NCBI RefSeq assembly: GCF_039749495.1
Contig: NZ_JBDLLU010000007.1
Coordinates: forward strand, 1-64,000
Origin: Dehalogenimonas sp. THU2
Lineage (GTDB): Bacteria; Chloroflexota; Dehalococcoidia; Dehalococcoidales; Dehalococcoidaceae
Direction: 5' to 3'
DNA length: 64,000 nt
The notes beneath the pieces are model-generated. The model saw nothing but the letters and a program-made list of their open reading frames with translations. It had not been told where the DNA came from and did no database searches. Made by a program: the position numbers and the translations under genes. Every line of letters starts with the position of its first letter. The first letter of the stretch is position 1. This document shows, piece by piece, positions 8,945 to 18,024 of the stretch.

Positions 8945-9522
8945 TACTTAGCCTTCTTCTTCCGCCGGTCTTCGGCATAGGTGGTCTGGTTGATGAGGAG
9001 TGTCTGCATCGGCAGCTTGGCGGCGGTGTCGGGGCGGTAATAGCCGGAGCGCGGCCGTTTGGCGTCATCGACCAGGAGTTCATCGTTGCTTTTAGTCAGT
9101 TCAAGACAGCGGCCGTCGGACGGGGTGGTCCCGGTCTTGGCCCCTTCGAAACTGGTGCAGCGGTAGGTGGTGCCGGTGTAATTGTAACCCAGGTAGATGG
9201 ATATGCCAGTAGGGCAGGATTCGATGCACAGGCCGCAATAGATGCACAACCCCAGGTCCACCACGAAATCGTCGGTTTTAAGCTTCTTATCTTCACCCCG
9301 GGACACTTCCATCTTGATGGCGCCGACCGGACAGGCACGTTCGCAGGCGCGGCAGGAGATACAGCTTTCCTTGTCCCAGATGATATCGGTGCCGCGCAAC
9401 CGCCGCGACATGGTCAGCCGCTGCTCCGGATACTGCACCGTGATCCACTTGCGGCCCAGATGCTTGACCGTGGTCTGGAGGCCGCGGACCAACCCCTCGC
9501 CGAAATTCTTAACTGAAGGCAT
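8944..9522 (-). CDS. nuoI: NADH-quinone oxidoreductase subunit I (two 4Fe-4S)
   Basis: A 192-residue peripheral-arm subunit with two 8Fe-ferredoxin motifs, CISCRACERACP and CIYCGLCIESCP, that carry clusters N6a and N6b and pass electrons to NuoB. The amphipathic N-terminus (FGEGLVRGLQTTVKHLG) docks to the membrane part. The first 13 bases of the gene overlap the end of nuoH. With NuoE, NuoF and NuoG missing, NuoI is the likely entry point for electrons from an unknown donor such as a ferredoxin; that role is inference. Confidence 0.97.
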   Translation of the reverse strand: MPSVKNFGEGLVRGLQTTVKHLGRKWITVQYPEQRLTMSRRLRGTDIIWDKESCISCRACERACPVGAIKMEVSRGEDKKLKTDDFVVDLGLCIYCGLCIESCPTGISIYLGYNYTGTTYRCTSFEGAKTGTTPSDGRCLELTKSNDELLVDDAKRPRSGYYRPDTAAKLPMQTLLINQTTYAEDRRKKKAK

Positions 9523-10561
9523 GGCCGCCTCCGGTGCGGAACTGCCGGCTCATCAGGAAGATGAGCGCTGCCGCCAGTCCAAAGTTCAGCGGTATGGCCA
9601 ACCACAATTGGTCGGAGAGGCCGGTGAGCACCAGTATGGCGGTCAGGAGCAGGTTCAGGAGCGCCAACGGCAGGAGGAATTTCCAGCCGAAAGCCATGAC
9701 CTGATCTATCCTGAGACGGGGGAAGGTGGCCCGCACCCACATGATAAGCGTAAACACCGCTAAAATCTTGATAATTAGCCACATAAAGCCGGGCAGGAAG
9801 GGACCGGCCCAGCCGCCGAGGAAAAGAGTGCTGGCGATGGCGGAAACGGACAAAGTCTCGGCGTACTCGGTGAGGTAAAACAGACCGAATTTCATGCCGG
9901 AATACTCGGTCTGGAAACCGGCGATGATCTCGGAATCGGCCTCTAAAAGATCGAACGGCGTCCGGTTGATCTCGGCCATGGCCGCTGTGATGTAGATGAG
10001 AAAGCCCAATGGCTGCAGGAAAATGAAAGGCACGTTTTGCGCTTTGACGATTTCATTCAATGAAAGAGAGCCGGCCAGCATCACGGCGCCCAGGATGGAC
10101 AGGACGAGGGGTATCTCGTAACTGACTTCCTGGGCGATGGTGCGCATGGCTCCCAGGAGCGAATACTTGTTGGATGAAGCCCAGCCGGCCATGAAAATGC
10201 CGATAACCACCACCGAACTCACCGCCATGATATAGAGGATACCGATATTGAGGTCGGCCAGGAGCGCATCGTCGCCGAAGGGAATGACGGCGAACACCGC
10301 CATGGCGGGGACGAAGGCCACCAGGGGCGCCAGAAAATGCACCGGTTTGTCGGCCAGCGCCGGGACCAGATCTTCCTTAAGCAGCACTTTGACGGCGTCG
10401 GCGATGGGTTGCAGCAAGCCAAAAGGTCCGGCGCGGTTGGGACCCGGCCTGATCTGGAAACGTCCCAGGCCGCGCCGTTCATACCAGATAAAAAAGAGCA
10501 CGCCGGAGATGACGAAACCGAACAGGATGACAGTGAAAATGAGGAAGTGTAGCCAATCCAT
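9509..10561 (-). CDS. nuoH: NADH-quinone oxidoreductase subunit H
   Basis: A 350-residue membrane subunit that forms the quinone chamber. It has eight or more helices, with GVLFFIWYERRGLGRFQIRPGP near the N-terminus, LQPIADAVKVLLKEDLVP, GWASSNKYSLLGAMRTIAQEVSYEIP, and AEINRTPFDLLEADSEIIAGF, all signature NuoH loops with the conserved acidic residues. Normal length. It overlaps nuoD by one base and nuoI by 14. Confidence 0.98.
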   Translation of the reverse strand: MDWLHFLIFTVILFGFVISGVLFFIWYERRGLGRFQIRPGPNRAGPFGLLQPIADAVKVLLKEDLVPALADKPVHFLAPLVAFVPAMAVFAVIPFGDDALLADLNIGILYIMAVSSVVVIGIFMAGWASSNKYSLLGAMRTIAQEVSYEIPLVLSILGAVMLAGSLSLNEIVKAQNVPFIFLQPLGFLIYITAAMAEINRTPFDLLEADSEIIAGFQTEYSGMKFGLFYLTEYAETLSVSAIASTLFLGGWAGPFLPGFMWLIIKILAVFTLIMWVRATFPRLRIDQVMAFGWKFLLPLALLNLLLTAILVLTGLSDQLWLAIPLNFGLAAALIFLMSRQFRTGGGHAFS

Positions 10562-11664
10562 CAGCGGTCGACCTCACCCATGACGATATCGATGCTGCCG
10601 AATATAGCCATCAAATCGGCGACTTTCCAACCCAACAACATCTCGCGGAGGGCAGTCAGGTTGATGTAACTGGGGGCGCGTACGTGCCAGCGGTAGGGAT
10701 TCTCCGTACCGTCGGCTACGACATAAAAGCCCAGTTCCCCTTTGGCTCCTTCAACGGCGTTGTAGGTTTCGCCGGCGGGGGGACGGATTATTTTGGAAAC
10801 TTTAGCAATGATCTCACCTTGAGGCAACTGATCCACCGCCTGTTTCACGATGCGGACGCTCTGCCGCATCTCTTCCATACGCACCATGTAACGGTCATAG
10901 GTATCGCCGACGGTACCGACGGGAATGTCGAAGTCGAACCGATCGTATATCGAATACGGCTGGTCTTTTCGCAGGTCCCACTTGACCCCGCTGCCCCGGA
11001 GCACCGGCCCGGCGGCGGAGGCGTTGATCGCCAACTCTCGTGGCAATATACCGACGCCTTTGGAGCGCACCAGCATGATCTCGTTGGTGGAAACGAGCTT
11101 GTCGTACTCGTCGATAAAACCGGGCATCTCGTCCAGGAACTTTTTAAGAGCCGGCAGGAATTCATCCGGCAGATCCATGGAAACGCCGCCGAAGCGCATG
11201 TAGTTGTAGTTGAGGCGCTGCCCGCACACCATGTCGAAGAGTTCCACGATCTTCTCTCGCTCGCGGAACATGTAAAGCAGGGGCGTCATGAAAGCGCCGA
11301 TATCGTTGATGAAAAAGCCGATGCCGGCCAGGTGGGAGCCGATGCGCTGGAGTTCTGCCATGATAACCCGGATATATTGGGCACGCTCCGGAACTTCGAT
11401 TTTAAGCAGGTCTTCTACCGCCATGCAGTAAGCTTGGTTGTTGATCATCGATGTCAGGTAGTCCAAACGGTCGGTGAGCGGGATATTCTTAGTGTAATTA
11501 CGGCCTTCGGCGATCTTTTCCATGCCCCGGTGAAGGTAACCGAAGATCGGCTCCACATCGATGATGACCTCGCCGTCAAGCGTCAGCCGCAGCCGGAACA
11601 CCCCATGGGTACTGGGGTGCTGGGGACCGACGTTAATGACATAATGTTCGGTTTTAAGCGTCAC
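10561..11664 (-). CDS. nuoD: NADH-quinone oxidoreductase subunit D
   Basis: The 49-kDa-type quinone-site subunit, 367 residues. It begins with [19 protein letters not shown], the conserved HxxxH quinone-site loop, then [35 protein letters not shown], and ends with [12 protein letters not shown]. It is homologous to the large subunit of NiFe hydrogenases but lacks the Ni cysteines, as normal for complex I. It overlaps nuoC by 11 bases. Confidence 0.98.
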   Translation of the reverse strand: MTLKTEHYVINVGPQHPSTHGVFRLRLTLDGEVIIDVEPIFGYLHRGMEKIAEGRNYTKNIPLTDRLDYLTSMINNQAYCMAVEDLLKIEVPERAQYIRVIMAELQRIGSHLAGIGFFINDIGAFMTPLLYMFREREKIVELFDMVCGQRLNYNYMRFGGVSMDLPDEFLPALKKFLDEMPGFIDEYDKLVSTNEIMLVRSKGVGILPRELAINASAAGPVLRGSGVKWDLRKDQPYSIYDRFDFDIPVGTVGDTYDRYMVRMEEMRQSVRIVKQAVDQLPQGEIIAKVSKIIRPPAGETYNAVEGAKGELGFYVVADGTENPYRWHVRAPSYINLTALREMLLGWKVADLMAIFGSIDIVMGEVDR

Positions 11665-12103
11665 GGTCTACCCAGTCCTTTCGGAGCGGATAACCGGGAA
11701 AGCCATCCCATAGAAGGATGCGCTTCAAATTCGGATGCCCGGTGAATTCGATGCCCATGAGATCATAGATTTCCCGTTCCTGAAGGTCGGCGCCGCGCCA
11801 TACGGGCGTCACCGACGGAGCGGTGGGTTTATCATGATCGGTCAAATCGACCCTGAAATCCAGACGCTGTTTGCGTGATAGGGAAGTCAGGCGGTAGATC
11901 AGGCTGAAATGAGTTTTATGGTCGACGCCGGTGACGGAGTTCAAATAATCGAAGTTGAATTCCGGGTCATCGCGGAGGAAGGCGGCGACTTCGGTCAAGC
12001 GGTCCGGCTTGACCGAAAGGCGCCCGTTATCCGCGGCGGATGCACCTTCGCCAAACTTATCCTTCAGCCGCTCGTGGACGGCGATGCAGTCCAGGTCCAG
12101 CAT
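11654..12103 (-). CDS. nuoC: NADH-quinone oxidoreductase subunit C
   Basis: The 30-kDa-type subunit, 149 residues, at the short end of the family and not fused to NuoD. The C-terminal signature [23 protein letters not shown] and FPGYPLRKD is intact. It forms the core of the peripheral arm with NuoD and NuoB. The gene overlaps nuoB by one base and nuoD by 11. Confidence 0.97.
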   Translation of the reverse strand: MLDLDCIAVHERLKDKFGEGASAADNGRLSVKPDRLTEVAAFLRDDPEFNFDYLNSVTGVDHKTHFSLIYRLTSLSRKQRLDFRVDLTDHDKPTAPSVTPVWRGADLQEREIYDLMGIEFTGHPNLKRILLWDGFPGYPLRKDWVDRDA

Positions 12104-12714
12104 CAGCCTTCCACCGCCCTTCTGGTGGGGCTCATCTTATCGACTTTAGCGTGAATGTCCAGGATAGCCTGCAACAGCGCTTCCGGGCGCGGCGGGCAGC
12201 CCGGGACGTAGACATCGATCGGTACGATCTTATTGAATCCGGGCACCACGGAATAAGAACCTTTGAAGATGCCGCCGGAGGTGCCGCAGGAGCCCATGGC
12301 CAGCACCCACTTGGGATCCGGCATCTGGTCATAGATACGCTTGAGCCAGGGGGCCATCTTCCAGGTCAGTGTACCGGCCACGATCATGAGGTCGGCCTGC
12401 CGGGGAGAGGCGCGGAAAATTTCCATACCGAAGCGCGCCAGGTCGAAGCGGGAGGCAGCGGTGCACATCATCTCGATGGCGCAGCAGGCCAGGCCGAAGG
12501 TCACCGGCCACATCGAATAGTGGCGGGACCAATTGACTACTTTGTCGACGCTGGTTAAAAGAACGTTGGAGGCCAACGGCGGCGCGTTCAGCCAGTCTAT
12601 CGGGTCAGGGATAGCGGTCTGATGGCTCTTCAGAAAACTCTCGACGATCTCGCCCTCCCGTGCATCGAGTTCGATGTCGGAATAGGCGAAATTGCGCGGC
12701 GGTTCTATTGCCAT
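12103..12714 (-). CDS. nuoB: NADH-quinone oxidoreductase subunit B (cluster N2)
   Basis: A 203-residue subunit carrying the terminal 4Fe-4S cluster N2. Ligands are visible in [11 protein letters not shown] (tandem Cys), [10 protein letters not shown], and [13 protein letters not shown]. An N-terminal extension of about 60 residues precedes the core. It passes electrons to quinone at the NuoB-NuoD interface. It overlaps nuoA by 10 bases and nuoC by one. Confidence 0.98.
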   Translation of the reverse strand: MAIEPPRNFAYSDIELDAREGEIVESFLKSHQTAIPDPIDWLNAPPLASNVLLTSVDKVVNWSRHYSMWPVTFGLACCAIEMMCTAASRFDLARFGMEIFRASPRQADLMIVAGTLTWKMAPWLKRIYDQMPDPKWVLAMGSCGTSGGIFKGSYSVVPGFNKIVPIDVYVPGCPPRPEALLQAILDIHAKVDKMSPTRRAVEG

Positions 12715-13079
12715 TCCAGCGCCCCTTTCTTCCAGGCGTAAAAATAGCCCACCGTCACGATGAAGAGGAAAAACATCGCGATGAAAAAGGCGGGGACACC
12801 CAGATCACCCAGGCTGGCCGCCCAGGGGTAAAGAAAAACAGCCAGCACATCCATGACGATGAGCATCAGCGCGTAAATGTAATAGCGGAAATTGAATTGC
12901 ACCCAGGAACGCCCTGTGGTTTCCATACCGCATTCGTAAGTCTCCTGTTTAACCTGGGACGGGTTCCTGGGCACGATCTTGGTGAGCCGGCCGAGAATAA
13001 TCGGAATGAACAGCGTCACCAGGATAAACCCGATGGCAATAATTAAAAAAAGCCCGACATAGCCGAACTGGGTTAACAT
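12705..13079 (-). CDS. nuoA: NADH-quinone oxidoreductase subunit A
   Basis: A 124-residue membrane subunit with three helices. [30 protein letters not shown] is split here only to note the family motif YECG followed by the FRYYIYAL segment and the acidic residue in [12 protein letters not shown]. It is the first gene of the operon. GGAGG stands about nine bases before the ATG and a strong promoter lies 45-75 bases upstream. Confidence 0.97.
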   Translation of the reverse strand: MLTQFGYVGLFLIIAIGFILVTLFIPIILGRLTKIVPRNPSQVKQETYECGMETTGRSWVQFNFRYYIYALMLIVMDVLAVFLYPWAASLGDLGVPAFFIAMFFLFIVTVGYFYAWKKGALEWQ

Positions 13080-13124
13080 GATGCGTCAGCCTCCGGGGTA
13101 GTACTAGGCCAAAAGTTATAGGGT

Positions 13125-13153
13125 AGTATATACTTTTTGACCCAAGATGACAA
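13125..13153 (-). promoter_or_regulatory. sigma-70-type promoter for nuoA operon
   Basis: On the minus strand TTGTCA (13153-13148) is followed after exactly 17 bases by TATACT (13130-13125). The predicted start of transcription lies about 38 bases upstream of the nuoA ATG. It is the only good promoter seen before the 11 nuo genes and tatD. Confidence 0.7.
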
Positions 13154-13256
13154 GCAGACATCACTTACCAGTATATGATACACCAACTTATCCGGAATCG
13201 TGAATCTCTAACATTGCCAGCGATGCCGTTCTCGATAGACTACCGCTAGACCGAAT

Positions 13257-14435
13257 CTAATCCAGCAGCGTCGGTATGCCCTCCGCCGCCTCCATCGTCA
13301 TGTCGGTTTTCAGGGCGCGGGACTTCTGCCGCTCCTTGAACTCCGCCGCCAGTTCCGTTGATTCCTGGTAGAACTGACGTAGGATGGGTACCTCGGAGAG
13401 GTCGGACAGCATCAACGTTACATCCAGGATTCCGCGTTCCCGCGGATAGTCACCAAGGCGCTGCTGCGCCGCCGGTGCTACCTCCCTGAGGCGTTCGGAG
13501 AGGTCTTTGACCAGTTCGACGCTGATCTCACGGGCGGGCCCGGAAACCAGCAGACCAGCCCGGCCGGCGTCAACGGGGTTGCAGGCGACCGACATCTCCG
13601 CCAGCGCCTCATCCATGGCATATAGACCGCGCTGGTTCTCAAAGTTCTTCTTGAGGTAGTTACGAGTTTTCTCGAACGGTAAAACGATCAAGTCCAGCGG
13701 CACCGTGCCATAGCCGATGCCCGTCCAGCCGCGCAGCGTCTCCTTGAGATCTCCGGTGTCCAGAATCGAGGTGCCTATTGACTTGGCTTTGCGTTCCTCA
13801 CCCGAGCACAGCAGGTTATAGAAAGGTGTGACAATCATCTCGTTGATCTTCTGGAAGTTGCTGGCCAGTGACTGGCTTTTCCGGATGAAACGCTGGTTGT
13901 CCACGAGGATCACCGCATCGGCGGCCTGATTGGCGGACTTGAGGCACATCGCGGTATTGAAAACAGCCCGCTCCTCATTCAGCCGCTCGTGCTCGAAGGG
14001 CAAGGCCACCATGGCGTACACCGGCTTATCCCGAAAATTCTCCTTGAACGCCCGGGCGAATATCGGAAGTGCGCCCGAGCCTGTTCCGCCGCCGCCGGAG
14101 GCCATGAGCAGCAGCGCGTCGGCATCATAAAAGCGTTCGTTCTTCTTCATGATGCCAATGAGGTTATCCCGCTCCTCTTTGGCGATCTCGGCGCCCGTCT
14201 CTGAGATCTTGGCTACCCCGTGGCCGCCGGTGTGACCGGCGCCGATAAGGATACGGTGAAGGGAGTCTTTTTTAACTTTGGTCAATGAGGAAAGGTCGGC
14301 GGTATCGGTGTTGATCGCTAATATGTCGGTGGCAATGCGTAAGTTTCTCTCCTGACGCGCTTTGATGGCCATCCGGGCGAATTCATCGGCGAGCCTGCCT
14401 CCGGCCTGTCCCAGACCGACAATGATCAGCTTCAT
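13257..14435 (-). CDS. CetZ/FtsZ-like tubulin-superfamily GTPase
   Basis: A 392-residue soluble protein. The N-terminus MKLIIVGLGQAGGRLADEF has the GxGQAGG loop of tubulin and CetZ rather than the GVGGGG form of FtsZ. It is followed by RILIGAGHTGGHGV with SETGAEIAKEE, matching archaeal CetZ, and by the tubulin signature GGGGTGSG at about residue 115. A T7-like loop reads CNPVDAGRAGLLVSG. The C-terminal domain is present, so the protein is full length. CetZ proteins polymerise with GTP and shape archaeal cells; a role here is inferred only. It is monocistronic, with AGGAGG before the ATG and its own promoter. A diverged FtsZ paralogue is the alternative reading. Confidence 0.85.
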   Translation of the reverse strand: MKLIIVGLGQAGGRLADEFARMAIKARQERNLRIATDILAINTDTADLSSLTKVKKDSLHRILIGAGHTGGHGVAKISETGAEIAKEERDNLIGIMKKNERFYDADALLLMASGGGGTGSGALPIFARAFKENFRDKPVYAMVALPFEHERLNEERAVFNTAMCLKSANQAADAVILVDNQRFIRKSQSLASNFQKINEMIVTPFYNLLCSGEERKAKSIGTSILDTGDLKETLRGWTGIGYGTVPLDLIVLPFEKTRNYLKKNFENQRGLYAMDEALAEMSVACNPVDAGRAGLLVSGPAREISVELVKDLSERLREVAPAAQQRLGDYPRERGILDVTLMLSDLSEVPILRQFYQESTELAAEFKERQKSRALKTDMTMEAAEGIPTLLD

Positions 14436-14467
14436 TTCAGGGTTCCTCCTGAGTGCATTTCGGCTTG

Positions 14468-14496
14468 AGTCTAAAGGGGCGGGACGGGTTTGTCAA
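14468..14496 (-). promoter_or_regulatory. promoter of the CetZ-like gene
   Basis: Minus strand: TTGACA (14496-14491), 17-base spacer, TAGACT (14473-14468), ending about 32 bases before the gene start. The 15 bases AAAATCCTATTGACA that include the -35 recur exactly at 23935-23949 on the plus strand. Confidence 0.7.
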
Positions 14497-14529
14497 TAGG
14501 ATTTTATAAAAGCTTGCCACAGTCGAATC

Positions 14530-14699
14530 TATAATGAGTCATTTATCGACCATGCTTGCCCGGTACTAGTACTTGGTGCTAAAATGTCGACAGATTACCC
14601 TTCGAGCTGTCCTCGCCTAAATCAATCGACATGGCAGGCGGCCGGTCAGGGTGTCGCTGGAAACGGCGGCGCCTCCCGTATTTGGAAAGGAGGGCGGAT
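14530..14699 (+). promoter_or_regulatory. structured moaA leader, possible Moco-type riboswitch
   Basis: A TATAAT at 14530-14535 without a good -35 precedes a leader rich in complementary segments. ATGTCGA near 14582 pairs with TCGACAT near 14625. CGCT and GGCG flank a GGAAAC loop near 14655-14668. CGCCTCC at about 14670 can pair, with one bulge, with GGAGGGCG at about 14689-14696, which would hide the ribosome site of the downstream ORF. Moco riboswitches control moa operons in other bacteria, but I cannot confirm the Moco consensus by eye. Confidence 0.35.
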
Positions 14700-14744
14700 A
14701 TGGCATATTGCCGCCTCTTTATTGGAGGCTGTTTAATAATATGA
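14700..14744 (+). CDS. 14-codon leader peptide coupled to moaA
   Basis: AAGGAGG lies about six bases before an ATG at 14700. The frame codes [14 protein letters not shown] and stops at a TGA (14742-14744) that overlaps the moaA start as ATGA. The ribosome site is better than that of moaA itself. It may serve as a translation-coupling or attenuation device; the two cysteines have no known meaning. It could also be chance, since it is very short. Confidence 0.4.
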   Translation: MAYCRLFIGGCLII

Positions 14745-15730
14745 CTGAAGGCAACTGCATCACCGGCACCTACGATGCCTTCAACCGCCGCGTCAATTAC
14801 CTGAGGATATCGGTCACCGACCGCTGCAATCTGCGATGCATCTATTGTTCCGACGGCGAAATTTCCCATCTCGGACATAACGACATCCTGTCGTATGAAG
14901 AGATAGCCCGTATCACACGGGTGGCGGCGGAGATGGGGGTAACCCATGTGCGGCTTACCGGCGGCGAACCTCTGGTACGTCCGTATGTCGCTAATCTGGT
15001 CAGCCTGTTGACCGCGATACCGGGTATTGAGGATATATCCCTGACCACCAACGGAACACTTCTGGAAGCGCAGGCGGCCGAACTAAAAGCAGCCGGTTTG
15101 AAGCGGATCAACGTCAGCCTGGATTCCCTGCAACCGGATCGCTTCACCCGCATTACCGGCGGGAAGAACCTTCACGATGTCTTCAAAGGCATGGCTGAGG
15201 CGCACCGGGTGGGCTTGTCGCCGGTCAAGATCAATATGGTGGTCATGCCCGGCATCAACGACGACGAGATCGTCGATTTCGCCAAAAAGGCCCGGGACGA
15301 AGCCTGGCACGTGAGGTTCATCGAATATATGCCTTTCGACGGCGCCGGCGCGGAACCGGTGTTGACCGTTTCGGAGATAAAAGACCGGATCGAAACATCG
15401 GCAGGGGCATTATGGGCCTGTTGCCTGAACGGCGCCGGACCGGCCAATTACTATTCGTTCGGCTCCGGCGAGGGCACCATCGGCTTTATCCGGCCGGTGA
15501 GCCATCGTTTCTGCGGCCAATGCAACCGGCTGCGCCTGACCGCTGATGGCAAATTGCGACCTTGTTTACTCAACGACCTGGAAATCGACATCCGGTCATC
15601 GATCAGAAACGGCGGCGGTGAAGCGGAATTGAAAGCTCTGTTACGACAGGCGATCATGGCCAAGCCGGAACGGCATTACCTTGAAGAAGCCGCAGTGGGT
15701 GGCCGCCAGATGCGCCAGATAGGGGGCTGA
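14741..15730 (+). CDS. moaA: GTP 3',8-cyclase MoaA
   Basis: A radical SAM enzyme of 329 residues that starts molybdopterin synthesis from GTP. The N-terminal cluster motif is CNLRCIYC after [19 protein letters not shown] motif follows ([10 protein letters not shown]). The C-terminal second cluster uses FCGQCNRLR and RPCL. The protein ends in the double glycine (RQIGG) needed for activity. The ATG at 14741 gives the usual N-terminus; a longer frame to 14651 lacks family similarity. GGAGG stands 12 bases upstream, and the start overlaps the small upstream ORF. moaC follows with one-base overlap. Confidence 0.95.
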   Translation: MTEGNCITGTYDAFNRRVNYLRISVTDRCNLRCIYCSDGEISHLGHNDILSYEEIARITRVAAEMGVTHVRLTGGEPLVRPYVANLVSLLTAIPGIEDISLTTNGTLLEAQAAELKAAGLKRINVSLDSLQPDRFTRITGGKNLHDVFKGMAEAHRVGLSPVKINMVVMPGINDDEIVDFAKKARDEAWHVRFIEYMPFDGAGAEPVLTVSEIKDRIETSAGALWACCLNGAGPANYYSFGSGEGTIGFIRPVSHRFCGQCNRLRLTADGKLRPCLLNDLEIDIRSSIRNGGGEAELKALLRQAIMAKPERHYLEEAAVGGRQMRQIGG

Positions 15731-16215
15731 TGACAATGGAACTATCTCACGTGGATCAACACGGCCAGGCTCGAATGGTCGATGTCACCGCCAAGGCCGT
15801 GTCCGACCGGTGCGCTGTTGCAGTAGCTGAAATCACGATGAAACCAGAGACGGCCGAACTGATAAAGGCGATGGAGATCAAAAAAGGGGATGTGCTGGCC
15901 ACAGCGCGCATCGCCGGGATAATGGCGGCTAAAAAGACACCAGATCTAATACCGCTTTGCCATCCGCTGATGATTACAGGTGTTACCGTCGATTTCGAAT
16001 TCGCCGATACAGACCGATTGAAGATAACCGCTGAAGTCAAATGCTCCGGCCAGACTGGTGTGGAAATGGAAGCCCTGACCGCCGCTTCCGTAGCGGCGCT
16101 GACCGTTTATGATATGTGCAAGGCGGTGGACAAAGGAATGACCATCGCAAGTATTTACCTCGAATCCAAAGAAGGCGGCAAAAGCGGCGCCTACAGGAGA
16201 ACAACTAATGGCTAA
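15730..16215 (+). CDS. moaC: cyclic pyranopterin monophosphate synthase MoaC
   Basis: A 161-residue protein that converts the MoaA product to cyclic pyranopterin monophosphate. Family motifs are [49 protein letters not shown] and [13 protein letters not shown], with the catalytic lysine in the last. Length is normal. The ATG overlaps the moaA stop and the end overlaps the MOSC gene by eight bases, so the three form a tight operon. Confidence 0.97.
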   Translation: MTMELSHVDQHGQARMVDVTAKAVSDRCAVAVAEITMKPETAELIKAMEIKKGDVLATARIAGIMAAKKTPDLIPLCHPLMITGVTVDFEFADTDRLKITAEVKCSGQTGVEMEALTAASVAALTVYDMCKAVDKGMTIASIYLESKEGGKSGAYRRTTNG

Positions 16216-16648
16216 GATCATCGCGGTTTGCACCAGCGTTAAAAAAGGAACCAAAAAGAAAGATATTGGCTGTGGTGTACTGGAGACGGATTACGGTCTC
16301 CAGGGAGACGCTCATGCCACGCGGGGCTGGCACCGGCAGATCAGCCTGCTGGACAATTCCAGCATTGATAAAATGAGAGCCAAAGGGCTGGAACTATCGC
16401 CCGGAGATTTCGCCGAGAACCTGACCACCGAGGGCATAGAACTGATGACCCTGCCCATCGGTACCCGTCTCAAGACCGGACGGGGCGTGGAATTGGAGAT
16501 CACCCAGATCGGCAAGGAATGCCACCAGCACTGCCAGATCTACCGGCAGGTGGGCATGTGCGTCATGCCGCTGGAGGGGGTTTTCGCCCGTATCATCGAG
16601 GGTGGAGATGTGGCGGCGGGAGATACTCTGGAGATATTGAAATCCTAA
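16208..16648 (+). CDS. MOSC domain-containing protein
   Basis: A 146-residue stand-alone MOSC domain, the C-terminal fold of molybdenum cofactor sulfurases. Features: [35 protein letters not shown], and a conserved cysteine in [11 protein letters not shown] that could bind sulfur or cofactor. AGGAGA precedes the ATG inside moaC. Its place directly after moaA-moaC suggests sulfur or cofactor handling in Moco maturation, but the substrate is not known. Confidence 0.93.
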   Translation: MAKIIAVCTSVKKGTKKKDIGCGVLETDYGLQGDAHATRGWHRQISLLDNSSIDKMRAKGLELSPGDFAENLTTEGIELMTLPIGTRLKTGRGVELEITQIGKECHQHCQIYRQVGMCVMPLEGVFARIIEGGDVAAGDTLEILKS

Positions 16649-16809
16649 TATCTAATATCTGAACCCTTCATACCCAACGGGGAGAGGTTAGAGCCTGTAT
16701 TGAGCGAAGCGAATGTGAGGGGGCACCTCAACGAGGAATCGATTGTGTGAGTGCCCTACTACGGAAAAAATGCAACAGACGGAACCAGTCCAATAAAACA
16801 TGGACTAGC

Positions 16810-18024
16810 TCAACCGTTGAACAGAAATACCTTGACCGCTTCGCCCTTTTCTAAAATATCCACGTTCGGCGCAATGTCCAGGTAGCCGTCGGCTTCGGCG
16901 GTGGCGGTGATGGCGCCGGACTCTTTGAACAGAGGCGCCGCCTGACCGTCGATCAGTCTGACGGGCAGGAATTGCCGCCGTCCGACGCTTCCGGGTACGC
17001 TTTGTGATAACACAGCATCGACGGCATTTTTACGATCGAAGGCTAACCCTGCCATCTTTTTGACGGCAGGCGCCAATAATAAATGAGCGTTGATGAGGCA
17101 GGAGGTGGGATATCCCGGCATCCCCAGCACCGGTTTGCCACGCACCACGGCGAACATGGTCGGTTTACCCGGTTTGACCTGGATGCCGTGGAAAAGAACC
17201 TTGCCGAGTTCTTCCAGGATGCCGAACATCAGGTCCCGTTCGCCGACCGACGATCCCCCGGAGATGACCACCATATCAGCCTCTAACGCGGCTTCGATGG
17301 CTGAACGAAGTTTATCACGCTTATCCTCGGCGATAGGCATTTTAACCGGTTCACCGCCATTTTGCTGCACCACGGCGGCCACCGTGTGGGAGTTGATGTC
17401 GTAGATCTGTCCCGGAGCCAAATCGTTACCGGCGGCGGCGATCTCTTCACCGGTGGGCATCACGGCAACGCGGGGTTTAACGTAAACGCTCGCTTCGGTC
17501 AGTCCCTGGGAGGCCAGCACACCGATCTTTCCAGCGTCGAGAACCGTTCCCGCTTTGAGTATCAGTTCGCCTTTTTTAATATCTTCACCGATCTGCCCGA
17601 TGTTGGCGCCGGGGTAAACAGCCTTGAAGATGGCGACCTCTTCACCGCATTTTTCGGTCTCTTCCACCATGACCACGGCATCGGCGCCGTCAGGCATGGG
17701 AGCGCCGGTGGCTATCTGGACGACCTGACCCTTTTGGAGTGTTTGGACAGGCGCGTCGCCGGCGAATATCCGGCCGGCTAAAGGTAGTTGCCGGGGGTTG
17801 CGGCGTCCGGCGCCGAAGGTGTCCTCGGCAATAACGGCGTAACCGTCCATGGCGGCGCGGGCGAAGGGGGGGATCGACAGAGTGGACCGGATATCCTCAG
17901 CTAAAACGCGGCCGGACAGCCCCATGAGGCCCACCTTTTCCGCCGCGATCACCGGGTGAATATTAGCCAGCACGGTCGTCAGGGCGGTATCGAAGTCAAG
18001 CAGTTGACCGAAAGGTTTCATCAT
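16810..18024 (-). CDS. moeA: molybdopterin molybdenumtransferase MoeA
   Basis: A 404-residue MoeA that inserts molybdate into adenylylated molybdopterin. Domain order is normal: FDTALTTVLANI start, PFARAAMDGYAVIAED, AGDAPVQTLQKGQVVQIATGAPMPDGADAV, then the MoCF-like domain with VVISGGSSVGERDLM and PGKPTMFAVVRGKPVLGMPGYPTS, and a C-terminal beta domain. The ATG overlaps the moaB stop (ATGA). It converges on the moaA operon across about 160 bases. Confidence 0.96.
   Translation of the reverse strand: MMKPFGQLLDFDTALTTVLANIHPVIAAEKVGLMGLSGRVLAEDIRSTLSIPPFARAAMDGYAVIAEDTFGAGRRNPRQLPLAGRIFAGDAPVQTLQKGQVVQIATGAPMPDGADAVVMVEETEKCGEEVAIFKAVYPGANIGQIGEDIKKGELILKAGTVLDAGKIGVLASQGLTEASVYVKPRVAVMPTGEEIAAAGNDLAPGQIYDINSHTVAAVVQQNGGEPVKMPIAEDKRDKLRSAIEAALEADMVVISGGSSVGERDLMFGILEELGKVLFHGIQVKPGKPTMFAVVRGKPVLGMPGYPTSCLINAHLLLAPAVKKMAGLAFDRKNAVDAVLSQSVPGSVGRRQFLPVRLIDGQAAPLFKESGAITATAEADGYLDIAPNVDILEKGEAVKVFLFNG

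Noticed and set aside
10684-11745. 353-codon plus-strand open frame
   Set aside because: Antisense to nuoD and nuoC; His/Asp/Val-rich translation with no domain motifs.
16708-16757. Imperfect GGGCA-CCTCA / TGAG-TGCCC hairpin between the MOSC gene and moeA
   Set aside because: The stem has a bulge and no T-run on either side, so I did not call it a terminator.
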